From: Ferrimonas balearica
GTDB lineage: Bacteria; Pseudomonadota; Gammaproteobacteria; Enterobacterales; Shewanellaceae
Length of the DNA stretch: 64,000 nucleotides
Assembly: GCF_019802055.1 (NCBI RefSeq)
Contig: NZ_JAHVHW010000012.1
Span: 1 to 64,000 of the forward strand
Direction: 5' to 3'
The position numbers and the translations under genes are program-made. Positions 1 to 9,285 of the stretch are shown here, in pieces. Every line of letters starts with the position of its first letter. Within the stretch, counting starts at the first letter, position 1. The notes under the pieces were generated by a model. The model was not told the origin of the DNA, did no database searches, and saw only the letters and a program-made list of their open reading frames with translations.

Positions 1-59
1 GGTAGAGCGCAACCTTGCCAAGGTTGAGGTCACGAGTTCGAACCTCGTGTGCCGCTCCA
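1..59 (+). tRNA. tRNA-Gly(GCC), 5' end cut off by the window
   Basis: This is the 3' part of a tRNA-Gly. It starts in the D-arm and runs through the GCC anticodon loop, the T-arm (GTTCGA) and the acceptor strand ending in encoded CCA. It is identical over its visible length to the complete copy at 176-251. The first 17 or so bases lie outside the window. Confidence 0.93.
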
Positions 60-92
60 ATTTCAAAGTCTTCTTTCGGGAAGCAATGCGAA

Positions 93-153
93 GCGGCACT
101 AGCTCAGTGTGGGTACGGAAAGTAGCGCAACCTTTGGTTGACCTTCCCGAAAA
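93..153 (+). pseudogene. Degenerate tRNA-Gly remnant
   Basis: The stretch opens with the exact 5' end of the neighbouring tRNA-Gly (GCGGCACTAGCTCAG) and then diverges. A garbled copy of the anticodon arm follows (GCGCAACCTTTGGTTG in place of GCGCAACCTTGCCAAGGTTG). The GCC anticodon, the T-arm and the acceptor 3' strand are missing, so it cannot fold as a tRNA. It lies between two intact tRNA-Gly copies and probably arose by unequal recombination in the array. Confidence 0.7.
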
Positions 154-175
154 CACTAAACATGTGCAAAACGAA

Positions 176-251
176 GCGGCACTAGCTCAGCTGGTAGAGC
201 GCAACCTTGCCAAGGTTGAGGTCACGAGTTCGAACCTCGTGTGCCGCTCCA
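176..251 (+). tRNA. tRNA-Gly(GCC)
   Basis: A complete 76-nt tRNA with encoded CCA. The acceptor stem pairs GCGGCAC with GTGCCGC, the D-arm reads AGCTCAGCTGGTAGAGC, the anticodon loop contains GCC, and the T-loop is TTCGAAC. A rho-independent terminator follows within 15 bp. No promoter is evident just upstream, so it is probably processed from a transcript shared with the preceding copy. Confidence 0.97.
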
Positions 252-549
252 AATTATCGAAAACCACCCTACTGGGTGGTTTTTTCGTTTTGGCACCTTC
301 TCGCAGGGCTTGCTCGGCGGGCGCGGCCCGCCGGGTTGAGGTCACACTCATACCAAGAGTCGGGAACCTCGTGTGCCGCTCCAAATTATCGAAAACCACC
401 CTACTGGGTGGTTTTTTCGTTTTGGCGCCTTCTCGCAGGGCTTGCTCGGCGGGCGCGGCCCGCCGGGTTGAGGTCACACTCATACCAAGAGCCGGGAACC
501 TCGTGTGCCGCTCCAAATTATCGAAAACCACCCTACTGGGTGGTTTTTT
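252..549 (+). repeat. Tandem tRNA-Gly-tail plus terminator repeats (132 bp)
   Basis: Two direct repeats of exactly 132 bp (252-383 and 384-515) follow tRNA-Gly, and a third terminator copy is at 525-549. Each unit has a terminator hairpin (ACCACCC/GGGTGGT plus T-run), a GC-rich inverted repeat (GGCGGGC..GGCCCGCC), then GGTTGAGGTCAC, a 12-nt insertion, and the last 23 or so bases of the tRNA including CCA. The 5' half of the tRNA is absent, so units cannot make a functional tRNA. The architecture resembles the rtT repeats downstream of tyrT in E. coli, which also carry the tRNA 3' end. The two units differ at only a few positions. Confidence 0.9.
261..285 (+). terminator. Terminator of tRNA-Gly, first of three identical copies
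   Basis: A 7-bp stem ACCACCC/GGGTGGT with loop TACT is followed by six T. Identical copies recur at 393-417 and 525-549 as part of the 132-bp repeats, so the array is terminated three times in series. Confidence 0.9.
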
Positions 550-782
550 CGTATTAGCTTGCCGAAATCCACAGTTGATCCGGCAAAAAAATGGGCACTC
601 AGGGGGCCCTACCCGAGTTGAGTACAAGTTTTCCCTTTTCGGTTGCGGTTCTGTGATCGGGCGCGGAGTTGCGCTGGCAAAAAGATGACGCCCTTCAAAT
701 CTTTTCCTCGTCTAGGCTTCCATAATCGAGGCATACGAAATGTTGACCGGACGTTAATCTCAAAGTCCTTCGGAGCCAAACT

Positions 783-1238
783 ATGCGATTTCAGCAACTT
801 AAAGAGATTCTGGAGCATCTGATCGAAAGCCGGTCAGCCATGAGCCAACTTTACCGCCGAATGGCCAGTCAAGCTGATTCGCCTCGGGCTAAGATGCTGC
901 TTGAATACATGGTGATCCATGAAAAAGAGGTCGTGGATAAGCTCACCAACTATCTGGAAGATGCGCCCAGTCGCGTCCTGGATACCTGGTTTGAGAATGT
1001 CCAGGGTGAAGACTTTATTGGGCGCTGCCAGAAGGTGGAGCTGCCCGCTACCATGACAGAGCAGGATGTACTGGGAGTGGCGCTCGAACTGGAAAACAGC
1101 CTGCTGGACCTGCTCCACGATGCCCTGGAAGTGGCATCGACGCCGGATGTGAAGTCTGCCATTGAGTCGTTGCTTCAGGCGGAGCGAATCCGGCAGCAGC
1201 GCTTCGTCCACTCCACCATGCGAATGGACGACATGTAA
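783..1238 (+). CDS. Ferritin-like/rubrerythrin-like helical protein
   Basis: A 151-aa all-helical cytoplasmic protein with no signal peptide. Acidic helices with EYMVIHEKEVVDKL near residues 41-54, LELENSLLDLLHDALE near 102-117 and AERIRQQRFVHS near 133-144 fit a four-helix ferritin-like bundle. The usual paired ExxH di-iron motifs are not complete (HEKEV where HExxH would be expected), so metal binding is doubtful. CGGAG lies 6 bp before the ATG. It is a single gene ending at a strong terminator. Similar proteins occur in Shewanella and Vibrio, sometimes loosely annotated as ATPase, but I see no P-loop. The function is unknown. Confidence 0.7.
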   Translation: MRFQQLKEILEHLIESRSAMSQLYRRMASQADSPRAKMLLEYMVIHEKEVVDKLTNYLEDAPSRVLDTWFENVQGEDFIGRCQKVELPATMTEQDVLGVALELENSLLDLLHDALEVASTPDVKSAIESLLQAERIRQQRFVHSTMRMDDM

Positions 1239-1240
1239 CA

Positions 1241-1268
1241 AAAAACGGCGCCTTCAGGCGCCGTTTTT
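1241..1268. terminator. Bidirectional terminator
   Basis: A perfect hairpin, CGGCGCC TTCA GGCGCCG, is flanked by an A-run and a T-run. It can end both the ferritin-like gene and the convergent small membrane gene. Confidence 0.9.
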
Positions 1269-1270
1269 GA

Positions 1271-1444
1271 TCAGGGGTCCGAGCGATTTTCTATGCCACT
1301 GGGTTGGCGGATTAACACTACGAGGTTGATGCCGACCATCACGATCGCTAACAGCATCAGCGCTTGTATCAGCAGTGTGGACTGCAAAGGCAAGGTCAAC
1401 ACCAGGGCGGTTACGCACAGAACCAGCAAAGTAATCAGCATCAT
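1271..1444 (-). CDS. Small hydrophobic membrane protein (57 aa)
   Basis: An ORF of 57 codons that begins MMLITLLVLC and ends IENRSDP. Two hydrophobic stretches, residues 2-20 and about 24-45, should form one or two membrane helices, and the polar tail holds an arginine. The initiation site is good: AAGGAAAG lies 9-16 bp before the tandem ATG codons. The gene is convergent with the ferritin-like gene and shares its terminator. No family is recognised. It is supported by its RBS, its continuous hydrophobic coding and its terminator placement. Confidence 0.6.
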   Translation of the reverse strand: MMLITLLVLCVTALVLTLPLQSTLLIQALMLLAIVMVGINLVVLIRQPSGIENRSDP

Positions 1445-1561
1445 GACGTTACACTTTCCTTGTCGTTATTGAGCGTAATTCCGATCTAACGCAAAGCCGA
1501 GTCGTCGCTCGACCTCTACAGTCTAGTAGAGTTTTTTTTGAACAACGGTTTGAGCTTGATT

Positions 1562-3046
1562 ATGCGTGCAGATTTGGCCCTGATTCCCTCCTCCCTTTTT
1601 CATGCGGACCTTATCCGCCAACGTGAACCTGAGCTGGCTGCAGCGCTCGATATTCCCCTGTATGACGTGATGGAAGCGGCCGGGAAGGCGGCTTGGGAGT
1701 GCGTGGCTGAGCATTGGCCGGAGGCGACGCGCCTGCTGGTTATCTGCGGTCGAGGTAACAACGGCGGCGATGGCTATGTTCTGGCGCGGCTTGCCCGTGC
1801 AGCGGGCAAGCAGGTTACGCTGCTGCAAGCTGAGCCGGAGCGCCCTCTGTCCGGTGATGCTGCCACGGCTCAAGCCGCCTTTCTCGCTGAAGGGGGGCAG
1901 CTTGAAAGCCTGGCTGGGAATTGGCCGGAGGTGGACCTGGTGGTTGATGGGCTGCTGGGTACTGGGCTGAGCGGGACACTGAATGCATCGATGCGGGTCG
2001 TGATTGAACGCATCAACCACCAGACGGCGCCAGTACTGGCTCTGGATCTGCCCTCCGGCCTGTCAGGTCAGAGCGGACAGGCGCTTCCCGTGGCGGTTGA
2101 AGCCACCCGGACCATCACATTTGTTGGCACTAAGCCGGGCTTACTGACCGGTGCTGCGCCCGCTTATGTGGGCGAGTTGTCCCTTGCGCCTCTGCAGCTT
2201 GGGCCGGAGCTGGCAAAAGAGGCCCCCTCTGTTATCAAGTGTGCCCTCGATGATTACCTGCCTCTGCTGCGCCCGCGTCGGGTGGACAGTCATAAAGGGG
2301 ATCACGGCAAGGTGGTGATTCTCGGTGGTCAGGCTGGGATGGCGGGTGCTGTGCGCCTTGCCGGTGAGGCGGCGCTGCGAAGCGGTGCGGGCTTGGTGGC
2401 GGTGGTGTCCTGGCCGGAGAATCTGGCACAGATCCAGGCTGGACGTCCGGAGTTAATGACCCTGGGTGTCGATGTGGTGGATATGGAGGTGTATGCCAAA
2501 CTGGGTTGGGCGAACGCCATCGCAGTGGGGCCCGGGATGGGGCAGAGCGATTGGGCACGGCATTTGTTGATTGGGGCGACTCGCAGCGAACGCCCCCTGG
2601 TTGTCGATGCCGATGCATTGAACCTGCTGGCCCGAACGCCGGAAAAAAGGGATAACTGGGTGCTGACCCCTCATCCCGGCGAGGCGGCCCGTTTGCTTGG
2701 ACAAACCATCGAGTCGGTGCAGGACGATCGCTTTGCCGCGGTCGAAGCCCTGCAGCAGCGATACGGAGGGGTGGTCGTTCTCAAAGGGGCTGGCACGCTG
2801 ATTCATGATGGCAAACAGTGTTACCTCGCTCCGGTTGGTAATCCGGGATTGGCGACAGGGGGCAGCGGCGATCTGTTATCTGGTATAATCGCCAGCCTTT
2901 TGGCACAGGGGCTGTCACCGTTGGCGGCTGCCTGTTGTGGGGTCTGCGTTCATGGCGAAGCCGCCGACGCAGCGGCGGTCGAAGGACAGCGCGGCATGCT
3001 CGCGTCCGACCTGCTGCCCCATATCCGACATCTGGTGAATCCATAG
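1562..3046 (+). CDS. nnrD: Bifunctional NAD(P)HX epimerase/ADP-dependent NAD(P)HX dehydratase
   Basis: Repairs hydrated NAD(P)H: the N-terminal YjeF_N domain epimerises R- and S-NAD(P)HX, and the C-terminal ribokinase-like domain dehydrates S-NAD(P)HX with ADP. Seen here are [11 protein letters not shown] near residue 63 (epimerase), [11 protein letters not shown] near 246, [18 protein letters not shown], and [12 protein letters not shown] near 434 (nucleotide site). I chose the ATG at 1562, which gives 494 aa. An in-frame TTG at 1538 would add 8 residues, and neither start has a strong RBS. It heads the nnrD-tsaE-amiB-mutL-miaA-hfq run found in many gammaproteobacteria. Confidence 0.95.
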   Translation: MRADLALIPSSLFHADLIRQREPELAAALDIPLYDVMEAAGKAAWECVAEHWPEATRLLVICGRGNNGGDGYVLARLARAAGKQVTLLQAEPERPLSGDAATAQAAFLAEGGQLESLAGNWPEVDLVVDGLLGTGLSGTLNASMRVVIERINHQTAPVLALDLPSGLSGQSGQALPVAVEATRTITFVGTKPGLLTGAAPAYVGELSLAPLQLGPELAKEAPSVIKCALDDYLPLLRPRRVDSHKGDHGKVVILGGQAGMAGAVRLAGEAALRSGAGLVAVVSWPENLAQIQAGRPELMTLGVDVVDMEVYAKLGWANAIAVGPGMGQSDWARHLLIGATRSERPLVVDADALNLLARTPEKRDNWVLTPHPGEAARLLGQTIESVQDDRFAAVEALQQRYGGVVVLKGAGTLIHDGKQCYLAPVGNPGLATGGSGDLLSGIIASLLAQGLSPLAAACCGVCVHGEAADAAAVEGQRGMLASDLLPHIRHLVNP

Positions 3047-3053
3047 AGGTGCT

Positions 3054-3518
3054 ATGACATCCGTTCAACGCGTTTTGGCAGCGGAAGCCGATACCCTGGC
3101 GCTGGGCAAAGAACTGGCCGAGCGTCTGAGCGCGCCCTTTGTTATCCATCTTCACGGGGATCTGGGGGCGGGGAAAACCACGCTGACCCGTGGGTTGGTC
3201 CAGGCAATGGGCCATAAAGGTGCGGTTAAGAGTCCCACCTATACTCTGGTTGAGCCCTATGAACTGGGCCCATTTCAGCTCTACCATTTTGATCTCTATC
3301 GCCTGGCGGATCCCGAAGAACTTGAATTTATGGGGATCCGTGATTATTTTGCCGACAATACCCTGGCGTTGGTGGAGTGGCCCAGTAAGGGCGAGGGAGT
3401 ACTGCCAGAGCCGGACTTGAGCATTGAATTGGCGTATCTGAATGAGGGGCGGCAGGTCACGATGACCAGCCATAGCGAGCAAGGTGAAGCCTTGCTGGCA
3501 CAACTGCGCGAAGAATGA
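3054..3518 (+). CDS. tsaE: tRNA t6A37 biosynthesis ATPase TsaE
   Basis: The ATPase of the TsaBDE complex that makes threonylcarbamoyladenosine at position 37 of ANN-decoding tRNAs. The Walker A motif [10 protein letters not shown] lies near residue 35, and the family pattern [10 protein letters not shown] and HFDLYRL follows. The protein has 154 aa, the usual length. It begins 8 bp after nnrD with GAGGTG upstream, and its stop overlaps the amiB start by 4 bp (ATGA), which suggests translational coupling. Confidence 0.97.
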   Translation: MTSVQRVLAAEADTLALGKELAERLSAPFVIHLHGDLGAGKTTLTRGLVQAMGHKGAVKSPTYTLVEPYELGPFQLYHFDLYRLADPEELEFMGIRDYFADNTLALVEWPSKGEGVLPEPDLSIELAYLNEGRQVTMTSHSEQGEALLAQLREE

Positions 3519-4819
3519 AAAAACTATCCTGGATGATGGCCTGGGTGATGGGACTGCTCCTCACCCTGGTGGCCGGGCCAGCCATGGCCAACCAACTGGA
3601 ACAGATTCGGATCAGTAACTCACCCGACAAAACCCGGGTGGTGCTGGATATGTCGGCCAAGCCGGATTACTCCGCTTTCCGCTTGACCGGGCCTGACCGC
3701 CTGGTGGTGGACCTTAACCGTACCCGCCTGAAAGCGAACCTCGCCGCTTTGGAGTCCGCATCGCCACTGATTCGCCGTGTCCGTACCAGTAATCCCCAGG
3801 GGGATGGCGATCTGCGCCTAGTGCTGGATCTGACCCAATCGGCCAGCCATAAAATCCAGGTTCTCGGCAAATCGGCACAGGGTTATCACCGTCTGGTGAT
3901 CGACCTCAAGCCCACCAGTCGCAATCCTGCCGCCGTATCGGCGCAACCCGGCCGCAATGTGATGATCGCCATTGATGCGGGCCATGGCGGTAAAGATCCG
4001 GGCTCCATCGGTCCGAAAGGCACCTACGAAAAGGACGTTGTACTGCCGATTGCGCAGCAGCTGAAAGCCAAGATCGATTCCGTGCCGGGCTTTGAGGCGT
4101 TTCTGGTTCGGGAGGGGGACTACTTTGTCAGTCTGGACTCTCGCAGTGCCAAGGCTCGTCAGAAAAAAGCCGATCTGTTGGTGTCCATTCACGCGGATGC
4201 GTTCACCTCCCCGCAACCCCGTGGCGCTTCGGTGTGGGTACTCTCCCTCCGGCGTGCCAACTCCGAAATGGGTCGCTGGCTGGAACGGGATGACAAGCTG
4301 TCGGAATTGCGTGGTATAGGTGAGGTGATCTCCCAGTCCAGTCAGGATGACCCTCACTTGCAGCGGACCTTCCTCGACCTGGCGCGTGAAAACTCCATGA
4401 TGGAGAGTCAGGCGCTGGCCAGCAGCATGCTCAAGCAGCTAGGACAGGTGACCCGTTTGCATAAGAGCAAGCCGCAGTTCGCCTCCCTGGCGGTGCTGAA
4501 GTCTCCTGATTTTCCCTCGCTGCTGGTTGAAACCGGGTTTATCTCAAACCCTCACGAGGAGCGACAGCTGAAGGATCGTGGCCACCAGCGTAATCTGGCC
4601 AATGCCCTGGCAGTCGCCATCCAGGCGCATTTCCGCGACAACCCGCCCCGGGATTCGCTGCTGGCACAGCGTCAGCAGACTCACCGGGTGCAGCGGGGTG
4701 AGTCCCTCTCTGTGATTGCCCGCCGTTACTCGGTTTCCGTTGCCGCCATCAAGCAAGCTAACCAGCTTAATTCTGATACCGTTAAAATCGGTCAGGAGCT
4801 GGTGATCCCAACGCTGTAG
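3515..4819 (+). CDS. amiB: N-acetylmuramoyl-L-alanine amidase AmiB
   Basis: A periplasmic zinc amidase that cleaves the stem peptide from muramic acid to split daughter-cell septa. It has a signal peptide (cleavage after GPAMA, residue 25), an AMIN domain at about 27-130, and Amidase_3 at about 148-370 with [28 protein letters not shown] and [12 protein letters not shown] carrying the zinc ligands and catalytic Glu. A C-terminal LysM domain ([17 protein letters not shown].. at about 387-434) binds peptidoglycan. The LysM domain distinguishes this form from E. coli AmiA and AmiC. EnvC/NlpD-type activators, if present, are outside the window. Confidence 0.96.
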   Translation: MKKLSWMMAWVMGLLLTLVAGPAMANQLEQIRISNSPDKTRVVLDMSAKPDYSAFRLTGPDRLVVDLNRTRLKANLAALESASPLIRRVRTSNPQGDGDLRLVLDLTQSASHKIQVLGKSAQGYHRLVIDLKPTSRNPAAVSAQPGRNVMIAIDAGHGGKDPGSIGPKGTYEKDVVLPIAQQLKAKIDSVPGFEAFLVREGDYFVSLDSRSAKARQKKADLLVSIHADAFTSPQPRGASVWVLSLRRANSEMGRWLERDDKLSELRGIGEVISQSSQDDPHLQRTFLDLARENSMMESQALASSMLKQLGQVTRLHKSKPQFASLAVLKSPDFPSLLVETGFISNPHEERQLKDRGHQRNLANALAVAIQAHFRDNPPRDSLLAQRQQTHRVQRGESLSVIARRYSVSVAAIKQANQLNSDTVKIGQELVIPTL

Positions 4820-4827
4820 GAGCCGTT

Positions 4828-6618
4828 ATGGCGATTCAAGTATTGCCCCCCCAATTGGCCAACCAAATCGCCGCCGGGGAAGTGGTAGAGCGTCCGGCGT
4901 CGGTCGTAAAAGAGTTGGTGGAAAACAGCCTTGATGCCGGAGCGACCCGGGTTGAGGTTGAGATTGAGCGCGGCGGTAACAAGCGGATCCTAATCCGTGA
5001 CAACGGCAAAGGGATCAATCAAGAGGATCTGGCCCTGGCTCTGGCCCGTCATGCCACCTCCAAAGTGGCGACTCTGGAAGATCTGGAATCGATCCTCAGC
5101 TTTGGCTTTCGTGGCGAAGCGCTGGCGTCCATCAGTTCCGTTGCCCGTCTGACGCTCTCCTCCCGCACCGCAGAAAGCAGTGAAGCCTGGCAGGCGTATG
5201 CCGAGGGGCGGGAGATGGCGGTGCGTCTCCAACCAACGGCTCACCCGGTGGGCACTACGGTGGAGGTGGTCGACCTCTTCTTTAATACCCCGGCCCGTCG
5301 CCGCTTTCTGAAAGCGGATAAGACCGAATTTACCCACATCGAAGAGCAGCTTCGTCGGATCGCGCTGGCGCGGGAGGGGATCCACTTTATCCTGCGCCAT
5401 AACGGCAAGGTGGTAAGACAATACCGACCTGCCAGCAACGAGCGGCAGCGGGAGCAGCGCCTGGCGGCCATCTGTGGCAATGCTTTTACCGAGCGGGCCT
5501 TCAGTCTGACCAGCGCCACCGATGATCTGGCCCTGCGAGGCTACCTGGCACTGGACGACGAACGGGCCCGGGTGTCCGACACCCAATACTTCTATGTGAA
5601 TGGGCGGGTGGTTCGTGACCGCCTGGTGAGTCACGCCGTGCGACAGGCGATGGAGGAGGCGGGACTGCCGGGTCAGGCGGGCTATGTGCTCTATCTCAGT
5701 CTGGATCCCCATGAAGTCGACGTGAACGTCCACCCGGCCAAGCACGAAGTACGCTTCCATCAAGCGCGCTACGTCCACGACTTTATCCTGCAGGCGCTGC
5801 AACAGGGGCTGGCTCAACACCAGACTCTGCAATTGGAGCCCTGCGGCCACGATGAGGCGCCTGAGCAGGATGCTCCGCTGGCCTCGGCCCCAACGGCCCC
5901 TCATTACGACAGTGAGCCGCACTGGCGACCCGAGCGCTCTGTGGCTGAGGGCGCGCGAAGTGGTGGCCAGGGTGGTCACTATGGCGGATACCAGCCCGCC
6001 CCTTTACGGCCTGCGAGCACCCCAACCCGGACTGCGGTGGACAACTATGCCCATCTGATGCAGACTCCCGCCCCTTCCGAGCCAGCGGCGGCCCATCGTT
6101 GGCGCTGGCTCAGTGCTCTGGATGAGCAGCATGGCCTGATTCAGCGTGAGCAGGAGTTGTGTCTGGTTCGCCTGCCGCAACTGGGCCGCGAACTGATGAA
6201 GCGTGAGCTGGTGGAGCGTCTTCCCCAGGGCTTGGTGGGCCAACCCCTGCTGCTGCCGGTCAGTGTGCCAGCGGATGTGAACTGGATCGCACTGATCGAG
6301 GATCGGGATGAACTGTTGCGCCGTCTTGGGATCCAACTGGTGATTCAAGGCGAGCGTCTGGTGATCCGGGCGGTACCAGCGGTGCTGCGGCGGGCCGACC
6401 TGTCCAAGGTGATCCCTGAACTGCTGCAGTGGCTGGAGTCGGAAGTGCCCGCCTACCCGGCATTGGCCAACTGGCTTGCCGGTCAGGCCAAAGAGTTTTC
6501 TGAAGGCGGCCTGTTATGGCGGCAGTGGCAGTCTCTGGATGAGCCCGACGGTGATGCCGTCCTTGAACAATGCACTGTGGCGCTGCCCTGGCAATCGATT
6601 TTGGAGTCCGATAGATGA
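4828..6618 (+). CDS. mutL: DNA mismatch repair protein MutL
   Basis: The GHKL ATPase that couples MutS mismatch recognition to MutH and Uvr[10 protein letters not shown] (about 31-39), DNGKGI (about 58) and [13 protein letters not shown] (about 92-104) form the ATP site. The transducer domain follows to about 330. An Ala/Pro-rich linker with low conservation (about 340-415) leads to a C-terminal dimerisation domain. No QDHAAAHERI-type endonuclease motif is seen, as expected for a MutH-dependent organism. It is 596 aa. It starts 9 bp after amiB with GGAG upstream, and its end overlaps miaA by 4 bp. Confidence 0.97.
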   Translation: MAIQVLPPQLANQIAAGEVVERPASVVKELVENSLDAGATRVEVEIERGGNKRILIRDNGKGINQEDLALALARHATSKVATLEDLESILSFGFRGEALASISSVARLTLSSRTAESSEAWQAYAEGREMAVRLQPTAHPVGTTVEVVDLFFNTPARRRFLKADKTEFTHIEEQLRRIALAREGIHFILRHNGKVVRQYRPASNERQREQRLAAICGNAFTERAFSLTSATDDLALRGYLALDDERARVSDTQYFYVNGRVVRDRLVSHAVRQAMEEAGLPGQAGYVLYLSLDPHEVDVNVHPAKHEVRFHQARYVHDFILQALQQGLAQHQTLQLEPCGHDEAPEQDAPLASAPTAPHYDSEPHWRPERSVAEGARSGGQGGHYGGYQPAPLRPASTPTRTAVDNYAHLMQTPAPSEPAAAHRWRWLSALDEQHGLIQREQELCLVRLPQLGRELMKRELVERLPQGLVGQPLLLPVSVPADVNWIALIEDRDELLRRLGIQLVIQGERLVIRAVPAVLRRADLSKVIPELLQWLESEVPAYPALANWLAGQAKEFSEGGLLWRQWQSLDEPDGDAVLEQCTVALPWQSILESDR

Positions 6619-7562
6619 CCGATAACCGCCCTCTGGCAATCTGCCTGATGGGACCGACCGCTTCCGGCAAGACCGACCTGGCGATGAGCTTGCGTCAGCA
6701 CCTGCCGGTGGAGCTGATCAGTGTGGATTCCGCACTGATCTACCGTGGCATGGATATCGGAACCGCAAAGCCCACGCCGGAGGAGCTGGCAGCCGCGCCG
6801 CACCGCTTGATCGACATCAAGGATCCCTCGGAAAGTTATTCGGCTGCGGATTTCGCTGCGGATGCTCTGCGGGAGATGAACGAGATCCACGCCAATGGAC
6901 GCATTCCGCTGCTGGTTGGCGGCACCATGCTCTATTTTAAGGCACTTTTGGAGGGGTTATCGCCTCTGCCCAGTGCGGATCCGACCGTTCGTGCCGAGAT
7001 AGAGAAACAAGCGTCCGAAATCGGCTGGAAAGCCTTGCACGACGAGCTTTCCAGGATCGATCCGGAGTCCGCAGCCCGGATCCATCCCAACGATCCCCAG
7101 CGATTGTCGCGGGCCCTCGAAGTCTATAGAATAAGCGGCCAGACTCTGACCACCCTAACGCGACAAAAGCGTCCCCCTTTGCCGTTTCGTACGGCGCAAT
7201 TCGCCATCGTTCCCGATCAAAGAGAGCGTCTGCATCAGCGGATTGAACAGCGCTTTTTGTCGATGTTGGATCAGGGGTTTGAATCGGAGGTTCGCGCCCT
7301 CTTTGAGCGTGGTGATCTCCACCCCGGTTTGCCCTCTATCCGCTGCGTGGGTTACCGCCAGATGTGGGCCTACCTTGAGGGAGAAATTGACCATCAGGAT
7401 ATGGTGGCCAAAGGGGTCGCAGCGACCCGTCAGTTGGCCAAGAGACAGATCACCTGGCTGCGGGGATGGGACGGGCTGCACTGGCTCAGCTCCGAGCACG
7501 ATGATAATGTAGGCGAAGTGTTACAAAAGTTAGCCTTGGACTTTCGTTTGGGCTATAAGTAA
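6615..7562 (+). CDS. miaA: tRNA dimethylallyltransferase MiaA
   Basis: Transfers dimethylallyl from DMAPP to A37 of tRNAs reading UNN codons, the first step to ms2i6A. The P-loop [11 protein letters not shown] lies at residues 13-23. Then come the [16 protein letters not shown] substrate motif and [14 protein letters not shown]. The length, 315 aa, is normal. Its start overlaps the mutL stop as ATGA, so translation is coupled. Confidence 0.97.
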   Translation: MTDNRPLAICLMGPTASGKTDLAMSLRQHLPVELISVDSALIYRGMDIGTAKPTPEELAAAPHRLIDIKDPSESYSAADFAADALREMNEIHANGRIPLLVGGTMLYFKALLEGLSPLPSADPTVRAEIEKQASEIGWKALHDELSRIDPESAARIHPNDPQRLSRALEVYRISGQTLTTLTRQKRPPLPFRTAQFAIVPDQRERLHQRIEQRFLSMLDQGFESEVRALFERGDLHPGLPSIRCVGYRQMWAYLEGEIDHQDMVAKGVAATRQLAKRQITWLRGWDGLHWLSSEHDDNVGEVLQKLALDFRLGYK

Positions 7563-7634
7563 CTGGCGCGCATGGGTGTTGCACGCGAATATCACTTCGT
7601 TGATAAGTAATACAATTTTAATAAGGAAACTCGA

Positions 7635-7922
7635 ATGGCTAAGGGGCAATCTTTACAAGACCCGTTTTTGAACGCGCTGCGCCGTGAGCGTGTTCCCGTT
7701 TCTATCTATCTGGTAAATGGCATCAAACTGCAGGGCCAGATCGAATCTTTTGACCAGTTTGTCATCCTGCTGAAGAACACTGTCAGCCAGATGGTGTACA
7801 AGCACGCCATCTCTACTGTTGTGCCCGGTCGTCCGTTCAACATGGGTGGCCACAGCGCCCCGAGCCATGGTGGTCAGGGCGGTTACCAATCCAACGACAG
7901 TGGCGACAACGGTAATCACTGA
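7635..7922 (+). CDS. hfq: RNA chaperone Hfq
   Basis: A hexameric Sm-like RNA chaperone that pairs small RNAs with mRNAs. [20 protein letters not shown] and [18 protein letters not shown] give Sm1, and [13 protein letters not shown] gives Sm2. The tail is short, glycine-, histidine- and asparagine-rich and disordered. It is 95 aa, with AAGGA before the ATG. An AT-rich segment of about 70 bp separates it from miaA and holds a plausible -10 (TACAAT near 7611), fitting separate hfq promoters known in this cluster. Confidence 0.98.
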   Translation: MAKGQSLQDPFLNALRRERVPVSIYLVNGIKLQGQIESFDQFVILLKNTVSQMVYKHAISTVVPGRPFNMGGHSAPSHGGQGGYQSNDSGDNGNH

Positions 7923-7945
7923 TCGCCTGTCAGGAGTAAGTTTGC

Positions 7946-9232
7946 TTGTTTGAGCGGTATGAAGCAGGCGAACGCGCGATTCTCGTTCACATCGACTTTT
8001 CGGCCGAAGGTGAGCGCGAAGACCTGGAGGAGCTCAAGCTACTGGTGAGCTCCGCCGGGGTAACGTCCTGTGGCATTGTCACAGGACGGCGTTCCAGTCC
8101 CCACCCCAAATTTTTCTGTGGTACCGGTAAAGCGGAAGAGATTGCCGCTATGGTCCAGGCTGAGCAGGCCGAAGTGGTGATCTTCAATCACCCGTTAAGC
8201 CCGGCTCAAGAGCGCAACCTGGAACGGATTTGCCACTGCCGGGTGCTTGATCGCACCGGTCTTATTCTCGACATCTTCGCCCAGCGAGCCCGCACCCATG
8301 AAGGGAAACTGCAGGTAGAGCTGGCGCAGTTGCGTCACTTGTCTACCCGACTGATTCGCGGCTGGACCCACCTTGAGCGACAAAAAGGGGGGATCGGTCT
8401 GCGTGGACCGGGTGAAACTCAGCTGGAAACCGACCGTCGACTGCTGCGGGAGCGGATCAAAGCGATCCTGCGTCGCCTGGAAAGGGTGGCTCGTCAGCGG
8501 GAGCAGGGGCGTCGCGCCCGACAGCGCCGGGAAGTGCCAACGGTCTCCCTGGTTGGCTATACCAATGCGGGCAAGTCCACCCTGTTTAACAGCATTACCG
8601 ACTCTGGCGTGTATGCTGCGGACCAACTGTTCGCGACACTCGATCCCACCCTTCGTCGCATCGAAGTGGAAGATGTGGGAGCGGTGGTTCTGGCCGATAC
8701 CGTTGGATTTATTCGCCACCTTCCTCACGATTTGGTGGCGGCCTTTAAAGGCACGCTGACTGAAACCCGCGAGGCGGACCTGCTGCTTCATGTGGTGGAC
8801 GCCGCCGATGAGCGCGCGGTGGAAAACGTGGAAGCGGTCCACGCGGTGCTGGAGGAGATTGAGGCGGACGAGGTTCCCAGTCTGTTGGTATACAACAAAC
8901 TGGATCTGCTGGAAGAGGCCGAGGCTCGAATTGACCGGGATGATGAAGGCACACCGATCCGAGTGTGGCTCAGCGCCCGTAATAATATTGGTATCGAACT
9001 GTTGTTCGATGCGCTGTCGGAGTTGCTGGGCAACGCCATGGTGGAGCTGACGTTGAGTTTGCCTCCAGATCAGGGTCGTTGGCTCTCCCGGTGCTATGAA
9101 CTCAACGCTGTGGTGTCGACCGACTACGATGAACTGGGCCACACTCAGGTTCAGTTAAGGCTGCCTGAGAGAGACTGGCAGCGTATGTTGAAAGCCTCCG
9201 AGGGCAAGTTGTCCGACTTTATCCTCAAGTAA
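7946..9232 (+). CDS. hflX: Ribosome-associated GTPase HflX
   Basis: A GTPase that splits stalled 70S ribosomes. An N-terminal HflX domain leads to RGPGETQLETDRR. The G domain then carries G1 VGYTNAGKSTLFN, G3 DTVGFIRHLPHDLVAAFKGTL and G4 YNKLDLL. The start is TTG (LFERYEAGERA), chosen because CAGGAG lies at 7931-7936, 9 bp upstream. It is 428 aa. It follows hfq by 23 bp, the conserved hfq-hflX-hflKC order. Confidence 0.96.
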   Translation: MFERYEAGERAILVHIDFSAEGEREDLEELKLLVSSAGVTSCGIVTGRRSSPHPKFFCGTGKAEEIAAMVQAEQAEVVIFNHPLSPAQERNLERICHCRVLDRTGLILDIFAQRARTHEGKLQVELAQLRHLSTRLIRGWTHLERQKGGIGLRGPGETQLETDRRLLRERIKAILRRLERVARQREQGRRARQRREVPTVSLVGYTNAGKSTLFNSITDSGVYAADQLFATLDPTLRRIEVEDVGAVVLADTVGFIRHLPHDLVAAFKGTLTETREADLLLHVVDAADERAVENVEAVHAVLEEIEADEVPSLLVYNKLDLLEEAEARIDRDDEGTPIRVWLSARNNIGIELLFDALSELLGNAMVELTLSLPPDQGRWLSRCYELNAVVSTDYDELGHTQVQLRLPERDWQRMLKASEGKLSDFILK

Positions 9233-9285
9233 TTGGCTGATAAATTAGCTAGAGTTACCGAATCCCATCAAATGGAGCAGTGTTA

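Noticed and set aside
47-688. Open frames through the tRNA-Gly repeats, with repeated peptides
   Set aside because: They read tRNA and terminator sequence. The peptide repetition only reflects the 132-bp DNA repeat, and there is no RBS.
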